Source: Acetitomaculum ruminis DSM 5522
GTDB lineage: Bacteria > Bacillota > Clostridia > Lachnospirales > Lachnospiraceae
Reading direction: 5' to 3'
Length of the DNA stretch: 64,000 nucleotides
Assembly (NCBI RefSeq): GCF_900112085.1
Contig: NZ_FOJY01000016.1
Span: 1-64,000 of the forward strand
Positions within the stretch are counted from its first letter, which is position 1. Every line of letters begins with the position of its first letter. A program made the translations under genes and the position numbers. Positions 7,640 through 17,248 of the stretch are shown piece after piece. Below the pieces are notes generated by a model. The model did no database searches. It was not told the origin of the DNA and saw only the letters and a program-made list of their open reading frames with translations.

Positions 7640-9268
7640 ATGAAAAATCTGAAAGTAAAGAAGGTATTAGCAGTGCTTATGGCAGTTGCTATGTGTACAG
7701 GTCTTGCAGCATGTGGTGAAAACTCGAAAGAAGACAAAACTTCAGCTGTAACAAAAGAAAATGAAAGCAGTGATACAACACAAAAAAGTGATGACAGTGA
7801 TATGTCAAATACTCTTGTATATGCAGGAGAAAACGAGGACAGCATTAATCCTGTTTTAACAAATCATGATGAGTTGACAGATATTATTTTCTCAGGATTA
7901 ATGAAATTTGACGGTTCAGGAAAACCTGTAGCTGACCTTGCTGAAGATTATGAATTTGATGAAGAAAATCTTACATATAAGTTTACATTAAGAAAAGGTG
8001 TTAAATGGCATGATGGTGAAGATTTCACAGCTGATGATGTTGAATTCACCTATAAAACTCTTACAGAGGATGATACATTATCTTCATCTGTAACAACTGA
8101 TTATGAAGATATCGAAACTATTACAATTGTAGATGAAAATACAGTTGAATTTAAACTTAAAAACTATAATGCAAATATGCTTGGATATTTTACAATCGGA
8201 ATTATTCCTAAGCATTTACTTGAAGGAAAAGATATTGCAACAGATGAGTTTAACCAGAATCCTGTAGGAACAGGAAGATATAAATTTGTAGAGTGGGATA
8301 CAACAGGTGGAATGCTTACACTTGAGAAAAACGAAGACTACTATGGAAAAGTTCCAAACATTGACAGACTTGTTTACAAAACAGTAGCAGTTGAAAGTAC
8401 AAAGGCAACTATGATTCAGTCAGGTGAGGCTGATCTTGCATGGCTTAATGCAAACTATGCTGCTAAATTTGAAGGAAATGATGATTACAATACCTGGGAC
8501 TTCAAGACAGCTGATTATAGAGGTGCTTCCATGGATATGAAATCTGATTTCTGGAAAGCAAACAGCGACTCTATCGGAGTATTAAACTATGCACTTGATA
8601 AAGATGCAATCATTAAGAGTGTATTAAATAGCCAGGGATGTGCTGCATACAGCCCAATTCAGTTAAATCCTTTAGGAACAGATAAAGAAGCTGATATTTA
8701 TTCATACGATTTAGATAAATTTGATGAAGAAATGAAAAAACTTGGATGGGAAAAGAACAGTGATGGAATTTATGAAAGAAACGGACAGAAATTCCACTTT
8801 ACAATCCAGACTCGTGATTACGAAGAAGAACGTGTAGATATTGCAAACCTTATGTCAAGCATGCTTGAAAAAGCAGGTGTTGAAATGGAAGTTAAACTTG
8901 TTACAAAATTCGATTGGGAAGCTGGTTATGATGGATTCCTTGCAGGATTTGCTACACAGTTTGACCCTGATATGGCTTATAAACAGTTCGTTACAGATGG
9001 AAGTAGTAATACAATGAGCTATTCAAACGCAAAAGTTGATGAATATCTTGAAGCAGGTCGTCGTGGAAAGACAGAAGAAGAGCGTAAAGAAGCATATGCT
9101 AACTTTGAAAAGGAATATGCTAAAACTCCGGGAGTTTTACTTGTTGCTTACCTTGATGGAAACTATGTAGGTTCCAAAGGAGTAGAAGGTCTTGATACAA
9201 CTCGTGTTTTAGGACATCATGCAGTTGGTGTAATGTGGAATATTGAAGAGTGGACAATCACAAGATAA
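7640..9268 (+). CDS. Extracellular solute-binding lipoprotein, family 5 (NikA/DppA-like)
   Basis: This is the ligand-binding component of the importer. A lipoprotein signal (MKNLKVKKVLAVLMAVAM...) ends in LAAC, so it should be anchored outside the membrane. A Ser/Thr/Asp/Glu-rich linker follows. The family 5 domain begins near residue 60, with LVYAGENEDSINPVL, RKGVKWHDGEDFTADDVEFT and NPVGTGRYKFVEWD as recognisable motifs. Its 542 residues are usual for NikA/DppA proteins. A strong TAAGGAGGAAAG site precedes the start. The ligand could be a peptide, a metal-chelator complex or a modified metabolite. Confidence 0.86.
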   Translation: MKNLKVKKVLAVLMAVAMCTGLAACGENSKEDKTSAVTKENESSDTTQKSDDSDMSNTLVYAGENEDSINPVLTNHDELTDIIFSGLMKFDGSGKPVADLAEDYEFDEENLTYKFTLRKGVKWHDGEDFTADDVEFTYKTLTEDDTLSSSVTTDYEDIETITIVDENTVEFKLKNYNANMLGYFTIGIIPKHLLEGKDIATDEFNQNPVGTGRYKFVEWDTTGGMLTLEKNEDYYGKVPNIDRLVYKTVAVESTKATMIQSGEADLAWLNANYAAKFEGNDDYNTWDFKTADYRGASMDMKSDFWKANSDSIGVLNYALDKDAIIKSVLNSQGCAAYSPIQLNPLGTDKEADIYSYDLDKFDEEMKKLGWEKNSDGIYERNGQKFHFTIQTRDYEEERVDIANLMSSMLEKAGVEMEVKLVTKFDWEAGYDGFLAGFATQFDPDMAYKQFVTDGSSNTMSYSNAKVDEYLEAGRRGKTEEERKEAYANFEKEYAKTPGVLLVAYLDGNYVGSKGVEGLDTTRVLGHHAVGVMWNIEEWTITR

Positions 9269-9278
9269 GAGGTTTATT

Positions 9279-10292
9279 TTGAACGATTATGTTTTAGAAT
9301 TAAAGGATTTGTCCGTAAGCTTTTATACTAAAAAAGGTGAAATTGAAGCCGTTCGTGGGGTGAATTTAACTCTGGAAAAAGGTGAAATTTTATGCATAGT
9401 TGGTGAATCCGGTTGTGGAAAAACCGTAATGTGCCAGTCAATAATGCATTTATTACCTTCTTATGGGAAAATAAAACAAGGCAGTATAAAAGCCTGCAAT
9501 GTTGATATAACAAATTATAATGAAAAACAGATGCGTACCATGAGGGGAAAGAGGATGTCAATGGTCTTTCAGGATCCTTTGACTACTCTAAATCCCACAA
9601 TTCCAATTGGTAAACAGATTACAGAGGCTATTTTAAAGCATAAAAAGATTTCTAAATCAGATGCCAAAAAAAGAGCCATTGAATTAATGGAACTGGTGGG
9701 CATCAGGAATGCTGAAGAAAGATACAAGTTGCAACCTCATTTCTTCTCCGGAGGAATGAGGCAGCGATGTGTCCTTGCCACTGCTCTGGCATCTGAACCG
9801 GATATTCTTTTTGCAGATGAAGTCACTACGGCTTTGGATGTTACAGTCAAGGCAATGGTTTTAGATCTTTTAAAGGAAATCAGAGAAAAAACAGGTGTTG
9901 CCATTGTATTTGTAACCCATGATTTTGGTGCTGCATCCCGTATTGCAGACAAAATTGCAGTTATGTATGCAGGAAAAATAATTGAGATAGGCACAAAAGA
10001 AGAGGTATTTAATACTCCCCTTCATCCTTATACCTGGGGACTGTTGGGAGCCCTTCCTTCCCTGGCATTAAAGACCGGAAGATTGCAAAGTATCCCGGGA
10101 ATGCCCCCATCTCTTTTAAATCCGCCAAAAGGCGATGCTTTTGCAGTAAGAAATAAATATGCTTTGGCAATAGATTATGAAGAAGTGCCACCGATGTTTA
10201 AGGTCTCACCTACTCATTTTGCGGCTACCTGGCTTTTAGATAAAAGGGCACCAAAGGTTGAGAGACCTATAGTATTAAACAGGGAGTGTTAG
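9279..10292 (+). CDS. ABC transporter ATP-binding protein (DppD/NikD-like)
   Basis: This is the first of two ATPases for the importer. Walker A is GESGCGKT, the signature FSGGMRQR, and Walker B LFADEVTTALDVT, with a C-terminal oligopeptide-transporter extension (HPYTWGLLGALPSL, GMPPSLLNPP). The last region normally holds a CxxxxxxC iron-sulfur site in DppD-type proteins. Here no such cysteines are seen and the segment reads GDAFAVRNKYALAID. I prefer TTG 9279 with AGAGG upstream. A start at TTG 9243 lies inside the previous gene. Length is 337 residues. Confidence 0.82.
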   Translation: MNDYVLELKDLSVSFYTKKGEIEAVRGVNLTLEKGEILCIVGESGCGKTVMCQSIMHLLPSYGKIKQGSIKACNVDITNYNEKQMRTMRGKRMSMVFQDPLTTLNPTIPIGKQITEAILKHKKISKSDAKKRAIELMELVGIRNAEERYKLQPHFFSGGMRQRCVLATALASEPDILFADEVTTALDVTVKAMVLDLLKEIREKTGVAIVFVTHDFGAASRIADKIAVMYAGKIIEIGTKEEVFNTPLHPYTWGLLGALPSLALKTGRLQSIPGMPPSLLNPPKGDAFAVRNKYALAIDYEEVPPMFKVSPTHFAATWLLDKRAPKVERPIVLNREC

Positions 10293-10301
10293 GCAGAAAT
10301 A

Positions 10302-11072
10302 ATGGATTATTTAATAGAAGCAAAAAATATTAAGCAGCATTTTAAGGTGAGAGATTTTATTGTCAAGGCTGTAGATGATGTGTCTTTTGGGATTGCAAAA
10401 GGTGAAGTATTCGGACTTGTAGGAGAGACCGGCTGCGGAAAATCAACTATTGCCAGGATATTAAGTGGAATCTATAAACCTGATAGCGGCGAAGTTTATT
10501 ATAAAAACCATCCGGTAAGTGGTAAAAACAAAGAGGCTTTATATGTAAAACAAAGGCAGGAAGAGATGCAGATTGTTTTCCAGGATTCTGCTGCTGCTCT
10601 TAATCCCAAAATGACAGTAGAAGATATTGTACTTGAGCCTTTACTTATCAGAAAGAAATTAACAAACAAATCAGATGATAGACAAAAGGTTGTGGAAATG
10701 CTTGAAAAGACCGGCCTTACGGCAGATTTTCTTACTAAGACACCGGGAGAGTTATCCGGTGGTCAGCGTCAGAGGGTTGCCATAGCAAGAAGCCTTATTG
10801 TTGAGCCAAAGCTGATAATAGCTGACGAGCCCATTGCATCACTGGATATTTCCATACAGGCCCAGATAATAAACCTGTTAAAGGATTTACAGGAAGAAGA
10901 GAATTTCTCTTGTCTTTTTGTGGCACATGATTTATCTGTTGTTAGATATATCAGTAATCGTGTGGGGGTTATGTATATGGGAAAATTAGTTGAAACAGGA
11001 GATACAGAGGAATTGTTTAATGATCCCAAAGGCTCCTATACAAAGAAACTTTTATCAGCAATAACTTTATAA
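10302..11072 (+). CDS. ABC transporter ATP-binding protein (DppF/NikE-like)
   Basis: This is the second ATPase, expected to dimerise with the preceding protein. It has Walker A GETGCGKST near residues 40-48, the signature LSGGQRQR, Walker B LIIADEPIASLDIS and the H-loop VAHDLS. At 256 residues it is shorter than typical DppF (about 320) and closer to NikE, because the C-terminal oligopeptide extension is absent. It is the last gene of the operon and is followed by a clear terminator. Confidence 0.85.
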   Translation: MDYLIEAKNIKQHFKVRDFIVKAVDDVSFGIAKGEVFGLVGETGCGKSTIARILSGIYKPDSGEVYYKNHPVSGKNKEALYVKQRQEEMQIVFQDSAAALNPKMTVEDIVLEPLLIRKKLTNKSDDRQKVVEMLEKTGLTADFLTKTPGELSGGQRQRVAIARSLIVEPKLIIADEPIASLDISIQAQIINLLKDLQEEENFSCLFVAHDLSVVRYISNRVGVMYMGKLVETGDTEELFNDPKGSYTKKLLSAITL

Positions 11073-11079
11073 ATAATTT

Positions 11080-11107
11080 AAAGGGAGTGGATTTTTCTAC
11101 TCCCTTT
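11080..11107. terminator. Bidirectional terminator between importer operon and ferredoxin gene
   Basis: Perfect 9-bp arms AAAGGGAGT (11080-11088) and ACTCCCTTT (11099-11107) have a T-rich loop. It lies between two converging genes and serves either strand. Confidence 0.75.
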
Positions 11108-11127
11108 AATAGTGTGTTATTTAAACT

Positions 11128-11514
11128 TTAGTCGGTTACAATTTCTAAAACTTCCATTGGACAGCTCTTTACGCAGATACCACAGGCAATACATTTAGAT
11201 GAAGTAGGCTTTTCTTCAGCCTTAACCATAAGTCCAAATGGACAGGCTTCAACGCATTTTCCACAGCCGTTGCACAATTTCTTATCTACGGTGTAAACAC
11301 CTTTTGCATTTTGTTTTATAGCCTGTTGTTCGCAAGCCTCAGCGCATTTACCACACTGTGGACAGACCATAGGTTTGATTTTCCCCTTTTTTTCTACTAT
11401 CTGGATAACTGATTTACCAGGGTCAAATGCCTTGTAATAAGCTTCTGAACAGGCAATAACACATTGAAAACATGCCATGCATTCGGCGTCTTTTTTAACT
11501 TTTAATTTTTTCAT
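11128..11514 (-). CDS. Ferredoxin-like protein with four [4Fe-4S] motifs
   Basis: This is a 128-residue electron-transfer protein with four CxxCxxCxxxC clusters in order: CMACFQCVIAC, CPQCGKCAEAC, CNGCGKCVEAC and CIACGICVKSC. The arrangement resembles the HycB/CooF/DmsB-type electron-transfer subunits, but no partner oxidoreductase is adjacent. It is cytoplasmic, with no signal peptide or twin-arginine motif. The start is preceded by GGAGGT on the minus strand. It is convergent with the importer operon and looks monocistronic. The electron donor and acceptor are unknown. Confidence 0.88.
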   Translation of the reverse strand: MKKLKVKKDAECMACFQCVIACSEAYYKAFDPGKSVIQIVEKKGKIKPMVCPQCGKCAEACEQQAIKQNAKGVYTVDKKLCNGCGKCVEACPFGLMVKAEEKPTSSKCIACGICVKSCPMEVLEIVTD

Positions 11515-11645
11515 GTCTAGACCTCCATTTTATTTAATTAACTATATAATTATAACACTTGTATATATAAATTAAAATAAATACGTAGAAATATCTGACT
11601 AATTAGCTATTACAAATTGTATTGACGCTATTATATATAATAATA

Positions 11646-11808
11646 TTGAACGCAGTGTAAGCAATCCCCCGCTTCAAAAGCGTAAGCTTTAAGCGGGGGT
11701 ATAAGCTTACTAGTGTCAGAAGGGGTTAAAGCCCCTTCTGACAGGTGGCACAAAGTGCCACTGCGTTCATGAGGAAGTAGCGAAGCGGATTCCGAATGTC
11801 CGCTTTAC
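11646..11808 (+). repeat. 163-bp structured dispersed repeat, copy 2
   Basis: By eye this is identical to copy 1 over the full 163 bases, from TTGAACGCAG to CCGCTTTAC, including all hairpins. The flanks differ: A/T-rich sequence lies on the left and ATTTCCGACTAC follows on the right. It sits between the divergently placed ferredoxin promoter region and the chemotaxis-receptor terminator, interrupting no gene. Confidence 0.88.
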
Positions 11809-11965
11809 ATTTCCGACTACTTAAAATTGCAATGGTAAAAAACGATGTGATGTTATTTTAAATGTAGGATTAGAAATAAAGGTAGCGACTTTAATGGTTA
11901 AGATTTATAATTTGACTGTAGCAGGTCGGTATAATTTTGCTTCCTTTAAAGAATGTTAAAAAAGA

Positions 11966-12006
11966 AAAAAGCCTTAGTCCCAAAAACAGGATATAAGGCT
12001 TTTTTA
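11966..12006 (-). terminator. Terminator of the chemotaxis receptor gene
   Basis: AAAAAGCCTTA (11966-11977) pairs with TAAGGCTTTTTT (11995-12006) around a 17-base loop. It sits 30 bases beyond the stop codon of the minus-strand gene. The stretch 11809-11965 between it and repeat copy 2 holds nothing else recognisable. Confidence 0.75.
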
Positions 12007-12035
12007 ATATATGGTGGATTTCAATATAAACAAAT

Positions 12036-14024
12036 TTATTTGAAGAATTTCATTTCTTCATTTAGCTGTTCAGCAATATCTTTAAGATTTGAAGCTGACT
12101 GGGCAAGAGTTGTAACCGTTGCAGAAAGCTGTTCAACTGATGCTCCGGTAGTCTCTGTTGAAGAAGCATTTTCTTCTGAAATAGCTGAAAGGGAAGTCAT
12201 TACATTTGTAACAACAACATTTGATGAAACACAGGTGTCGGCTTCATCAGAAATTAAAGCAACTCTCTTAACAGTTTCTTCAATGTCATCTAACATGGAA
12301 TTAACAGCTTCTAAGGTTTCCCCTAAAGCATTCTTTTGTGATTCGTTTTCCTCCATTACCTGGGCGGCAGCCTCAACGGCCTGTTTTGACTCGCTAAGAA
12401 GATTATCCATGTTTACACGAATATCAGAAGCAAGGCTTTCTGATTCATCAGCAAGTTTTCTGATTTCTTCTGCAACTACTGCGAAACCTCTTCCTGCTTC
12501 TCCGGCTCTGGCAGCCTCTATGGAGGCATTTAGGGAAAGAAGATTTGTCTGAGAGGCAATACCTGAAATTCCTTCAACACGCTCGTTTATTATGCTGACA
12601 GCCTGTTGAGTTGATGAAATTCTAGATGAAATTTCTTCAATTTTGTCAGTCATTTCAACAGTTGCTTTTTGCAGGTTCGCAAGAGATGAACTTGAGGTTT
12701 TTGATGCATTTTTCATTCTGCCTGCAAGCTCGGTCATGGTAACCGTAGATTGTTGTACACTTTCTACGGCATCTACAATCTGACTGGTATTTTCAGCCGC
12801 TGATTGTATATCTTCTGCCTGTTGAGCAGCTCCGGCGGCAATTTGAGCAACTGCCTCTGCAACACTTTCCGTAGTGGTTGCTATATCATTTGCCATCTGT
12901 GATAATTCTTCGGAGGAAGAACCTACAGTGGAAGAGGAATCTTTAATGCTTCCCACAATAGATGATAATGAATCTACAAGGGAATTAGTGCTGTTTACAA
13001 TCAGACCAAATTCATCAGTTCTATGTGTATATTTATTAATATTGACAAATTCTCCTTGTGAAATGGTTGATAATGCACCACTTACTGCAATAACAGGTTT
13101 TGTAAAGCTTGTTGCCAAGAAGTAGGAAACAACAGCTCCTATAACTAAAAGAATAATACCTAATATAATGATTGTAATTGCTGATCTGGTAGCGCTACTC
13201 ATAACTTCACTTACAGTAAGTGCCATACATACCGTACAACCGGTAATCGGCTCTTTTGCATAGCAAACATAGGACCTAACCCCTGTAGCTGTACTTTCAT
13301 ATGTATCAGTCTCTTTTCCTGAAGTCATATAAGGTGACTGACTAAAGTCCATAGGCTCATCATCACCACTTATTTCATATTGTGAATGGGCAGCTAAAAT
13401 TCCATATTTGTCAACAATAAAGCTTTCGCCCCCTTCTTCTGCCAACATCTCATGAATCTGATTTAAGTTATAACTTCTATGTAAAACTCCAATAACTGTT
13501 TTTCCGTCTTCATCAAAAACAGGAACACCAAGACTTATACTTCTTTCGCCTGAGGATTTACTTACTAAAACACCGGAAGCGGTAACCTCACCTTTAGAAG
13601 CTCCTTGCCAGTAGTCTCTATCTGAGATATCGGTAAGAGCTTTATCATCACTACGAAGTATCATCATTCCCTGATCGTTTGAAAGAACTATCTGGTTATC
13701 GTCATTAAACTCATCGTTAATCTTTAACATATAGGCTTTTAAAGTCTTTTCTCCCTCACCTGTTTTTATAAAATTTCTGGTTTCCTGAGAATCAGCAATA
13801 GCTACCAGCGCAGTCTGGGTCTTGGTATAAAGATTGTTAAAAGTAGCCTGCAGGTAGTGGGTAGCCCATTCAAGATTTGATTTTGCAGCCTTTGAAGATT
13901 GCAGGGCAGAAGAATAGAAACATACTCCCGTAGCCACTATTAAAGGTATGGCGGCTATCAAAATAATAGATACAATAAGTCTTGTTTTTACACTAGATTT
14001 CATTTTACTATTTCTTTTTTTCAT
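12036..14024 (-). CDS. Methyl-accepting chemotaxis protein with extracytoplasmic Cache sensor
   Basis: This is a transmembrane chemoreceptor of 662 residues that signals to CheA/CheW. In order it has an N-terminal membrane helix (about 15-37), an extracytoplasmic double-Cache-like sensor (about 38-280, including [20 protein letters not shown]), a second membrane helix (about 282-308), a HAMP segment, and a long signalling coiled coil. The conserved hairpin tip is [20 protein letters not shown] near 490-510. There is no C-terminal CheR-binding pentapeptide; the protein ends in NEEMKFFK. No other chemotaxis gene lies in the window, so it is an orphan receptor. The ligand is unknown. Confidence 0.92.
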   Translation of the reverse strand: MKKRNSKMKSSVKTRLIVSIILIAAIPLIVATGVCFYSSALQSSKAAKSNLEWATHYLQATFNNLYTKTQTALVAIADSQETRNFIKTGEGEKTLKAYMLKINDEFNDDNQIVLSNDQGMMILRSDDKALTDISDRDYWQGASKGEVTASGVLVSKSSGERSISLGVPVFDEDGKTVIGVLHRSYNLNQIHEMLAEEGGESFIVDKYGILAAHSQYEISGDDEPMDFSQSPYMTSGKETDTYESTATGVRSYVCYAKEPITGCTVCMALTVSEVMSSATRSAITIIILGIILLVIGAVVSYFLATSFTKPVIAVSGALSTISQGEFVNINKYTHRTDEFGLIVNSTNSLVDSLSSIVGSIKDSSSTVGSSSEELSQMANDIATTTESVAEAVAQIAAGAAQQAEDIQSAAENTSQIVDAVESVQQSTVTMTELAGRMKNASKTSSSSLANLQKATVEMTDKIEEISSRISSTQQAVSIINERVEGISGIASQTNLLSLNASIEAARAGEAGRGFAVVAEEIRKLADESESLASDIRVNMDNLLSESKQAVEAAAQVMEENESQKNALGETLEAVNSMLDDIEETVKRVALISDEADTCVSSNVVVTNVMTSLSAISEENASSTETTGASVEQLSATVTTLAQSASNLKDIAEQLNEEMKFFK

Positions 14025-14343
14025 CTATATCCTCCATATTATGATAATAAATTGTTTTTGAATTTCACACGATACTTCTAATATCGGAAAATCTCTTAAA
14101 TTTTTCAGTAAATTACCATAAAAAAATAGAAAATAACTGTTATAAAATAATTTAATTTTGGATTAGAGGATAAATATTTTGTCAAAATACCCTTAAACGG
14201 GATATGGAAAGTCAATAAAATACATTGTTGCCAATAATTAGATTTTATATTATAATTTTCTTAAATACAGGTTACGGACTTGAGCTTTTTTCAGGATAAC
14301 GACTGTAAATTTACTGTTGATAATCTTGGGAGGAGCTATTTTT
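14025..14343. promoter_or_regulatory. Divergent intergenic region with the pab promoter
   Basis: On the plus strand TTGCCA (14228-14233) and TATAAT (14251-14256) are exactly 17 bases apart and should drive pabA. The untranslated leader of about 80 bases holds no obvious terminator. The chemoreceptor promoter must lie in the A/T-rich half near 14040-14160. Nothing else is seen. Confidence 0.6.
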
Positions 14344-14943
14344 ATGTATTATATGATTGACAATTATGATTCTTTTGTTTATAACCTTCGTGCCTATATG
14401 GAGGAAAACGGTCAGGAGGTTTTGGTTCGCAGAGCGGATGAAGTCAGATTTGAAGAAATCGATTCAATGGATTTAGAGGGGATTATAATATCACCTGGGC
14501 CTAAAAGACCTGAGGATGCTATTATATCCAATCAGATTTTAGACAGATATCAAAACCTTGTTCCTATTCTTGGAGTTTGTCTTGGTCATCAGATTATTGG
14601 CCATTATTATGGCGCAAAAGTCTGTCACGGAAAAGTCCCGGTACACGGAAAAATCAGCAAAATTCACCATAATAACACAGGAGTTTTTACAGGATTACCT
14701 GAAACATATGATGTAACCAGATACCATTCTCTTGTAGTTTCAGATGAAAAACTTCCTTCTTTTCTTAAGGTTACTGCCAAAACGGAGGATGGAGTTATTA
14801 TGGGGATAAGTCATGTAAAATACCCGGTTTATGGCATACAGTTTCATCCTGAGGCTGTTTTAACAGAATATGGACATGAGCTTTTATATAATTTTCATAA
14901 TATCTGCAAAGAATGGAAAAAAGAAGAAAGAAGGGCAGTATAA
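14344..14943 (+). CDS. pabA: Aminodeoxychorismate synthase, glutamine amidotransferase subunit
   Basis: This subunit releases ammonia from glutamine and feeds it to PabB for 4-amino-4-deoxychorismate synthesis, the first step from chorismate to p-aminobenzoate and folate. Class I amidotransferase hallmarks are present: the oxyanion region ISPGPKRPED, the nucleophile motif GVCLGHQIIG with Cys, and the His/Glu of GIQFHPEAVLTEYG. The start ATG 14344 has GGGAGGAG eight bases upstream, which is better than 14317. Length is 199 residues. PabA and TrpG are homologous. The call rests on the PabB/PabC neighbours and the absence of trp genes. Confidence 0.9.
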   Translation: MYYMIDNYDSFVYNLRAYMEENGQEVLVRRADEVRFEEIDSMDLEGIIISPGPKRPEDAIISNQILDRYQNLVPILGVCLGHQIIGHYYGAKVCHGKVPVHGKISKIHHNNTGVFTGLPETYDVTRYHSLVVSDEKLPSFLKVTAKTEDGVIMGISHVKYPVYGIQFHPEAVLTEYGHELLYNFHNICKEWKKEERRAV

Positions 14944-16328
14944 TGAGAAAGATATTTAAGCTTGATAATTATCCGGATATGGCTGACATATTTCATCTTT
15001 TAAGAAATAAGGAAGAGGCAGTTTTTCTTGATTCCTCTCAAAAAAGTGAATTAGGGAAATTTTCCATAATTGCCTTAAGACCCTATTTGAAACTGGTTAA
15101 TTCTCGTGGGAAATTCACCATAAATGGAAAAGAAAGCAAAGAATCGTTTTTGGAATATGTAAAAGAATATTTATCAGAACATAAAGAGGAAAATGACAGT
15201 GATTTGCCTTTGCTTTCCGGAGCTGTGGGGTACTTTTCCTATGATTTTGGAAGGAAAAAAGAAGGGGTGGAAAGCCGTCATAATGAGGAGCTGGAAATTC
15301 CCGATGCCTTGCTTTATTTCTATGATATTTTTGTAATAGAAGATCTTTATAAGAAAGAATTGTTTATTGTTGCCAACGGATATACCGCTGATGCTGATAA
15401 ATCTATCTCTTTAATAAGAGATATTCTTAAAAATGAGGTGGAATCAAAAGAATTTTCACAGGATTTTAATTCTAAAGCCTATAGCTTTTTTAGTCAGAAG
15501 GCTTATATGGATGCTGTGGATAATATGATTCATTACATAATAGATGGGGATATCTATGTTGTGAATATGACACAACAGCTTCAGATAGAAAGTGATTGTA
15601 ATCCTTATGATATGTTTCGCATTTTAAGAGAAAAAAATCCTTCGCCTTTTGGGGGATATATGGACTACGGTGATTTTCAGATTGTCTGTGCCTCTCCTGA
15701 AAGATTTATGAATATAAAGGATGGAAAAGTTATTACAAGACCTATAAAAGGCACAAGAAAACGGGGAAAAACTCCTAAAGAAGACCTGGAATTAAAAAAT
15801 GATTTGCAAAATTCAAAAAAAGAGCAAAGCGAATTATTGATGATTGTTGATTTAGAGCGAAATGATTTAAACAAGGTTTGTATTCCCGGCTCGGTAAAGG
15901 TTACGGAACTATTTAAAGTTGAAAGTTATGCAACAGTTTTTCATCTGGTTTCCAATGTAGAAGGAAGGTTAAAAGAAGGCTGTAATGCCATTGATTTAAT
16001 TAAAGCTGCCTTTCCGGGAGGCTCCATTACAGGAACTCCGAAACTTAGGGCAATGGAGTTAATTGATAAGGAAGAAAGGGCAAGAAGAAATCTTTACACC
16101 GGTTCCATTGGTTATATTTCTTTAAATGGGGATTGCGATTTAAATATAGTGATTCGTACAGCCATCCATAAGGACGGTGTTTACCATTTGGGAGTAGGCG
16201 GGGGTATAACCTACGATTCTGATTTGGCGTTTGAATTTGAAGAAACCTGGCAAAAGGCCAGAGCCCTTGTAGATGTATTAAAAGTGGAAAGTAAAGATGG
16301 AGAAAAATATGAATATAGTGTTAGATGA
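14943..16328 (+). CDS. pabB: Aminodeoxychorismate synthase component I
   Basis: This enzyme converts chorismate plus ammonia into 4-amino-4-deoxychorismate. The 461-residue chorismate-binding protein carries the diagnostic PIKGT motif (in ITRPIKGTRKRG), whose lysine marks PabB, whereas anthranilate synthase has PIAGT. Other core motifs are FPGGSITGTPKLRAME and LDGD-like NGDCDLNIVIRTAI. Its ATG overlaps the pabA stop (TAATG), so translation is coupled. The C-terminus overlaps the start of the next gene. It lacks a fused lyase domain, consistent with a separate PabC. Confidence 0.93.
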   Translation: MRKIFKLDNYPDMADIFHLLRNKEEAVFLDSSQKSELGKFSIIALRPYLKLVNSRGKFTINGKESKESFLEYVKEYLSEHKEENDSDLPLLSGAVGYFSYDFGRKKEGVESRHNEELEIPDALLYFYDIFVIEDLYKKELFIVANGYTADADKSISLIRDILKNEVESKEFSQDFNSKAYSFFSQKAYMDAVDNMIHYIIDGDIYVVNMTQQLQIESDCNPYDMFRILREKNPSPFGGYMDYGDFQIVCASPERFMNIKDGKVITRPIKGTRKRGKTPKEDLELKNDLQNSKKEQSELLMIVDLERNDLNKVCIPGSVKVTELFKVESYATVFHLVSNVEGRLKEGCNAIDLIKAAFPGGSITGTPKLRAMELIDKEERARRNLYTGSIGYISLNGDCDLNIVIRTAIHKDGVYHLGVGGGITYDSDLAFEFEETWQKARALVDVLKVESKDGEKYEYSVR

Positions 16329-17049
16329 TGGCTTTTCTTTTGGACTGGGGGTCTTTGAAACCATTTGTTTAAAAGAGGGCAGGGCACTTTTGTTGGATTG
16401 GCATCTTGAAAGAATTAACAACTCTTTGGAGTATTTTAATATTTACCAAAGAATAAGCAAAAAAGAAGTAGAAAAATGGCTGGAAGAAAACAAAGAAGAT
16501 ATTTCAAAGGATTCTTCTGGTAAAAAAGCCTTTAAAATCATGGCTTCAGCTTCTAATAAAATTTTTCTTTTAAGGGATAATCCTTATGACAAAGAAAAAA
16601 CTGACAGGGGCTTTAATTTGGAATACAGCAACGTATTAAGAAATGAAAGTTCGAGTCTTGTTTATCATAAAAGTTTTAATTATGGAGATAACATTCTTGA
16701 AAAAAGAAGATTAAAAAACACAGCTACAGATGAAGTAATCTTTTTAAATTCAAAAGGTCAGATAAGCGAAGGTTCTACCACCAATATCTTTTTTGTAAGA
16801 GATAAAAAAATATATACTCCCCAAAAGGAATGTGGCTTATTACCAGGGATTTTAAGGCGTTTTATAATAGAAAAATTTGATGTAAAAGAAGAAAAACTAT
16901 ATCCAAAAGATGTTTATGATATGGAAGAATGTTTTGTAACCAATTCATTAATGGGAATTATGCCTGTAAATAAATTAGCTGATAAATACTTTGAAAGAGG
17001 CGAAATTATTAGGAAGTGTCAGAATATTTATCAATCTTATATGGAATAG
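16309..17049 (+). CDS. pabC: Aminodeoxychorismate lyase (PLP fold type IV)
   Basis: This enzyme cleaves 4-amino-4-deoxychorismate to p-aminobenzoate and pyruvate. It has the branched-chain-aminotransferase-like fold: DDGFSFGLGVFETI at the N-terminus, the PLP lysine in KRRLKNTATDEVIFLN (probably the K of RRLKN), and ISEGSTTNIFFV with the phosphate-binding loop. The start is either ATG 16309, with GGAG six bases upstream, or ATG 16297. I favour 16309. It overlaps the end of pabB by about 20 bases. With pabA and pabB it completes the pABA branch. About 246 residues, a little shorter than usual. Confidence 0.87.
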   Translation: MNIVLDDGFSFGLGVFETICLKEGRALLLDWHLERINNSLEYFNIYQRISKKEVEKWLEENKEDISKDSSGKKAFKIMASASNKIFLLRDNPYDKEKTDRGFNLEYSNVLRNESSSLVYHKSFNYGDNILEKRRLKNTATDEVIFLNSKGQISEGSTTNIFFVRDKKIYTPQKECGLLPGILRRFIIEKFDVKEEKLYPKDVYDMEECFVTNSLMGIMPVNKLADKYFERGEIIRKCQNIYQSYME

Positions 17050-17098
17050 GGATATTCCAATAAGTGATAGATAATAAGATTTATTGGGCTTGTTTTGC

Positions 17099-17195
17099 TT
17101 GCATGAAATAATATTTTTATGATATAGTAACACGAGACTAACTATACGGGAGAGTTGCTGTAATTGCAATTAGAGCAATCTCCCATTGTTTTTAT
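17099..17195 (+). promoter_or_regulatory. Promoter and short terminated leader ahead of the sigma-like gene
   Basis: TTGCAT (17099-17104) and TATAGT (17123-17128) are spaced by 18 bases. The predicted transcript starts near 17135 and runs directly into a hairpin GGGAGAGTTGCT (17148-17159) with AGCAATCTCCC (17174-17184), one bulged G, then a T-rich tail to 17195. Either a tiny RNA is made here or the hairpin attenuates the downstream gene. Confidence 0.5.
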
Positions 17196-17201
17196 TAAAT
17201 A

Positions 17202-17220
17202 TATCCCCCTAAGGGGGATA
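17202..17220. promoter_or_regulatory. Perfect C5/G5 palindrome, operator-like
   Basis: TATCCCCCT-A-AGGGGGATA is a symmetric 19-base site lying 28 bases before the sigma-like start codon. A C-tract/G-tract dyad with T/A flanks resembles operators of the CsoR/RcnR/FrmR repressor family. A similar core lies at 49995-50005. This is inferred from pattern only. Confidence 0.4.
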
Positions 17221-17248
17221 AAAATGATTATATTATGAGGAAAAATAT

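Noticed and set aside
11080-11514. Ferredoxin as part of the importer operon
   Set aside because: It lies on the opposite strand and is convergent, with a terminator between.
12874-13125. Plus-strand open frames inside the chemoreceptor
   Set aside because: They are antisense to a clear chemoreceptor reading frame and arise from its Ser/Ala-rich codons.
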